Under the pieces are notes generated by a model, which had not been told where the DNA came from, ran no database searches, and saw only the letters and a list, made by a program, of their open reading frames with translations. A DNA stretch of 64,000 bases from Hansfordia pulvinata (Eukaryota; Ascomycota; Sordariomycetes; Xylariales). The stretch lies in contig BJKQ01000002.1 of NCBI GenBank assembly GCA_006538405.1, positions 1,798,001-1,862,000 of the forward strand, read 5' to 3'. A program made the position numbers and the translations under genes. Below are positions 59,961-64,000 of this stretch, piece by piece; the first letter of the stretch is position 1, and each line of letters starts with the position of its first letter.

Positions 59961-61876
59961 GATAGGGACTCTCGATATGTTGTCGTGGAGATGCTTCTGG
60001 AAAGCATTGATGGCGGAGCGGTGTTTTGTCGGTGGGGCACGATCATGGAGTGTCCGGTGGTGGTGCCCCGGGACGCAATATCGTGCAGGCTGGACGGAGT
60101 GGCGAAAGACGCACCAGACCTAGCGCGGCTTCTTGTTGAAGGCGCGAACGATTTCTGGCTGAAGCGGCGAGACGGGTCGATAGGCGATCTGAACATGCTT
60201 TGGCGGTCGCCGCCCAGAGTGTCGGCGTCGTTGAACGTGTAAGCTGTGGTGCCCGAGAAGATGGAGAATCTGGATTCGTCGACTTCCGGGATTATCGGCA
60301 CCTCGGTCTCGATGGGTGTCGAGGTGCCGTGGTCCTTGATGGCAAGGTTGTTGGAGCGAACAAAGGCGATGAAGTTGCAAGCGTGGTTGTCCGGCAGAAG
60401 GTCCCAGACCATGACGGGCATGGACATCAGGAGCAGCGTCGAGTGACTCTTGAAAACACCCTGGACCTTGACATATTTTGCAATAGCGGGTATGCTCTGT
60501 AGCCACGTCTCCCACTCGTTGATGTTCAGCCGCTGATCCTCCTCCAATGCGAGAGAGATCATGACGTGGGGTACGTCCTCGTTTGGCTCGGTGTTCATGA
60601 TCTCCTGGGGGCCGGCAGAACGTCCTGCGAGGGCCGTAGACTCGTCAAAGTTGTCGTGAGCTTCGTGCAGCTCCATGGGTTCTTGCGGGGGCGACGGTGG
60701 TATCTGGTCTGCTGGGATGATTCTCGTCATTTCGATACTGGGCGCCTTGTGGTTCGCTGTCATCATGAAGTGAACCGGGGTCGACCGTGCTTCGAAATGC
60801 TTGCCATTCAGCATGATCGGTCTGGGGTGCTTTAACCTGGCAAGAACCTCGGCATGAAGCATAGCTGCCGAGAACGACCTCCTGTTCCACTCCTGAAGCA
60901 CTTCGATGAGGGCGTTGGTGAACGAGTAGCGGCCCGGGTCGGGGGCAATGGCATCCCAACTAGAGGCTGATATCGTCTCGGTGATGCTGTTACCCTGGGG
61001 AAAGGTGGCGCTCGCCGCTCCGGCACAGCAGTCCAACAAGATCAGCACGTCCGAAAGTGATCGTTCGAGTAGCGTCTGAATGGCAGACCACCTGAAAATA
61101 AGTCAGCGTCTCCGTCCCGTGGTTGACGCCATAGAATGCGCGACTTACTGTAGCCATGGCGAATCCGAGCTCCGGGTTCTAACGCGACAATGTCAGCTCG
61201 GTCAAGCAGCGAGGCGAGGCGGGCGGATGCGTGACTTACGCGCACCAGGTGCTTTGTCTGGACTCGTCGATTTTGGCATGGCCGCCGTAGTATACAATGA
61301 AAAGGGTGTCGGGCGACTCGTGCTCCTTGATCATGGTCGCCACCCTCAGCATCAACTCGAGGTGTGCATTGTCCGAGGGGATGGAGAAGGTCTCGGTGTC
61401 GAAGTTGAAGTCTTCGCGAAAGCACGTGTCGAGGTCTTCAAGCTCGGGCAGAACGAACAAGTCGTCGGATCTCCAGTGCAACAGTATGGCATGGACCTTC
61501 TTATAGCGCTGAGAGCTCCCACGGTTGGGAAAGGCGCGAGCGGCGGACTAATAGCGGATGGGTCAGCACCGATGAAGGGGCGAGGCCTGGTCGGCCCACG
61601 GGGTAGAGCGGCAATACGCACATCTTCGAGGCTTTTCGCAAAGTCGGGCAGGTGTTTGACGTGGTAGTTGACGCGGCTGATGTCGTGGGTCGCTGGTGGC
61701 GGCCTCTCATCTCCAGCGCTTGAGCCGTACTGAGAAGGAGTGATTAGATGGGAGGGGTTTCGGAAGACGTCTCTCTGCGTTTCACGACGTACGGCAGAAT
61801 CCCCGCTGCTCAAGCTGGTGCCATCGGCAGGCTGCCGCGAGCACAGCGTGACGAATGGCTGGTTGCGGTCCGCCAT
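59957..61876 (-). CDS. Caspase-like (peptidase C14) protein
   Basis: Four exons on the minus strand: 61876-61622, 61547-61240, 61178-61149 and 61091-59957; introns are 74, 61 and 57 bp with GT-AG ends. The product is 575 residues. The start is the first ATG (MADRNQPFVTLCSRQ); upstream the frame opens only from TTG. The caspase-like p20 region spans about residues 95-230: KVHAILLHWRSDDLFVL (first strand), TLFIVYYGGHAKIDES with candidate catalytic His175, and VLILLDCCAGAAS with candidate catalytic Cys220, aligned to the DSCHSG box of metacaspases. A tiny 30-nt third exon lies just before the Cys strand. Residues about 230-575 hold a small-subunit-like part (SFTNALIEVLQEWNRRSF, FEARSTPVHFMM) and a disordered Ser/Thr/Arg-rich tail. 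It lacks the Pro/Gln-rich prodomain of classical type I metacaspases. The frame ends in TGA overlapping the next ATG. Substrate unknown. Confidence 0.88.
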
Positions 61877-64000
61877 GGCGACCAACTCTCACACAGGCCA
61901 GCTGGAAGCAAGATGGACACGAATGATACGGGGCGGGACGGGAGGGCGGAGGGCGGAGGGCCCGCGGGCGCGCGCGAGCGAACAAGTAGGTACAGACAAC
62001 AGGCAAGAGGGCCAGCGAAGTAGGGAAGGAGGGGGAAGAGGGTCAACAAGAAAGTGATGGCCGAGACGAGGAGGGCATCACATGGCCCGGCCGCACGGCG
62101 CTGAGAGTCGAGTCGAGTCGAATCGTGACTTGGGGCAGCGCGGGCGTGTGTGGGCGGTAGACGAGGCGAAATCGGCAAGCGGGCGGGTATTGGACGTGGT
62201 GGTGTTGAGGAGGCGAAGAGGTAGGAGGGAGCGTATGTAGATTATGCAAGGCCGGCAGAGACACAGCAAGGAGGAGGGCACGCAGGTGTCAAGGCCCAGG
62301 TCGCATCGTCGGGCTCAGCAGGGTGGAAAGGGTCCGGAGCGAGCGTGCGTGCGTGCGTGCGTGCGTGCGTGAGTGCGTGGGTAGCGATGGAAGACCCGCG
62401 GGGATGGGATCAGTTGACAGACGGGCAGGGTGCCAAGCAAGCAGGGCGTAGTAGTCTCTGGCGGGAGGATGAGAGCGGGCGGACAGGCACGGGGCGGCGA
62501 TGATTGGTTGGGCGGAGGAGGGAAGAGAGCGCTGGCGGTAGTAGCGGGATGCAGCAGAAGACGACGGACGCGCACGAACGAGGGAGCGAGAGACGAAGAG
62601 GCGGCGCTGCGACGGATGGCTGCGGCGGCGGGAGGCAGTGATGTTGGTGGTGGTGGTGGTGGTGGTGGTCAGGTATCCCGGAGCGTACTGCAGGTCGCAG
62701 GTGCGCACGATCGTCGGGGCTGTCTGGGCGGAAGGCAGACGTGACAGGAGGGAGTGGAGGGGAGGCACGGCGTGGGCATGGGAGGCCATTCGCAAAGTCG
62801 GTCGTGCAATCGGGCTTAGCGTCCCCGGCCGCGGTGAACGGATCGAGGCAGTCAGCACGGCTCCAACATCCAAATAGGCCTGTCGGTAGGCAAAGTGACG
62901 GATGTCGCGCGCCTTCCAGCTACAGAGAAACGCCCAAGTGGGGCCCGACTTGTGCCTGCCTTGCGCCTTCCATTGCCGGTACCTGAATGAGGGGGGGACA
63001 TGGAGGAGGTATCTTTTCATGTATTTTCTTGCGAAGGGATACAGCACAGTCGGCAGCGTTGAGCTGGAATCCAAGGCAATTGGATGTCCACCCCACTCCA
63101 GTCTCATTTTTCGCGTTAAGCACCTGAATACAAGAATACTCGTACTGGATCCCCGACAGGTCTGTCGTCGGGACCTACCACCCACATGTACCTACATAGA
63201 GTGGTAGATACATGTACCTGAAGAAAAATGAAGTCCAATGCTGCCATACATCGGAGAGGCACATGTGCGAGTAGGGACCGAAAGGCAAGGAAGTCGCCTG
63301 GCTGTTCCATCATGCTCAGTTTCAGACACATTTAGGTGTACGTCCCTGATCTGATCTACGGCAGCAGCAGGTTCTTGGTTATCAGATCTTCCACAGCGCA
63401 GCACGTGGTTCAGGTCAGGTCCCGTTATACTCGTAGCCCTCACGGGCACTACGGTACGAGTACTGGGTACTCGTACTGGAGGTAGGTCTGCAGGCTGCCA
63501 TGGAAGCCTCAAGTGCTCGACACAGTACATCCAGTACTCCGTACTGCGCCAGAGGCCGTGCCTACGTCGTGCCCAGCATTTCCTCGCCCACCTGCAGACG
63601 TCGGTATTCCTGGAGGAAGCCCAGCCGTCGAGCCCCCAAACCACAACAACCATCAGCCGCACCCTGATGATTACCAACTTCGACTGCGAATCCCTCCATG
63701 TAAACAGCCGTGGCACCAGGCCAAACGCGAGCTCTGTCGCATCGCATCGGCAGCCTGGCGAATCCAGGACCTCAAACCGATCAGCCGGGTGTCTGGCTCT
63801 GACTCGGGCGCGATCAACACGCAAGCCATCATACCTATCCGAATGCAGCCGTACTCCGTACGCCGAGGACGGGCATGGGCATGATCTGATCTTCTGAGCG
63901 AATTTCTTCTGTCTTGGCCGGCGGTGCGAGCCCATCGTCCGTCCGCGGGAAGCACAATCATGACCATGACCCTACGTCCCTCGATTTGGTCGCGAGGTCG
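61877..64000. other. Leader/promoter of the caspase-like gene and flanking spacer
   Basis: About 2.1 kb with no supportable gene. On the coding (minus) strand 61,880-62,300 is pyrimidine-rich, suiting a leader. Microsatellites: GTGC units at about 62,343-62,370 and (GGT)n at about 62,643-62,668. Dispersed motifs TACTCCGTAC occur near 63,537 and 63,850, and TACGAGTAC near 63,455. The frames at 62289-63185 and 63192-63935 cross these and show no domain. Confidence 0.55.

Overview
The window is nuclear DNA from a filamentous ascomycete (Pezizomycotina, most likely a Sordariomycete). It is GC-rich. Genes carry short GT-AG introns of 54 to 234 bp, and fungal-only families are present (Zn2Cys6 plus fungal-specific transcription factor, DUF3605, DUF7703, caspase-like C14 proteins). 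There are no prokaryotic signals, no CRISPR arrays, and I saw no tRNA or rRNA gene. Species cannot be fixed by eye.

Layout. 0.4-11 kb is a compact housekeeping block: histone H4 (-), the APC/C subunit Cdc27 (-), the ER-targeting protein SND2/TMEM208 (+), a DUF3605 protein (-, with an apparent one-base frame break) and NADH-cytochrome b5 reductase (+). A spacer of about 6.5 kb leads to a 665-residue disordered protein with an RVRF motif (17.4-19.4 kb, +), which is tail-to-tail with a five-exon Zn2Cys6 transcription factor (20.3-24.2 kb, -, also with a one-base frame break). A 7 kb spacer precedes a TALE homeobox gene (31.3-32.8 kb, -). From 32.8 to about 55.2 kb I find no supportable gene. That block is full of microsatellites, 13-17 base G or C runs, and short GTAC-centred palindromes. 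The last block (55.2-61.9 kb) holds three minus-strand genes: a DUF7703-type membrane protein, a divergent homeodomain-like/rhodanese-like protein, and a caspase-like protein. The stop codon of the caspase-like frame overlaps the start codon of the homeodomain/rhodanese frame (ATGA).

How the genes relate. The first block is ordinary single-copy cell machinery (chromatin, cell cycle, ER, sterol/lipid redox) with no shared pathway. The two transcription factor genes each sit beside long empty flanks, typical of regulator genes with long leaders. The most unusual item is the caspase-like + homeodomain/rhodanese pair. It is either a translationally overlapping pair or one fused gene split by a single missing base, and it deserves the first follow-up.

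Exon boundaries were read by hand from splice signals, reading frame and family resemblance. Coordinates of spliced genes are the outer limits of the coding sequence; exons are given in the evidence.
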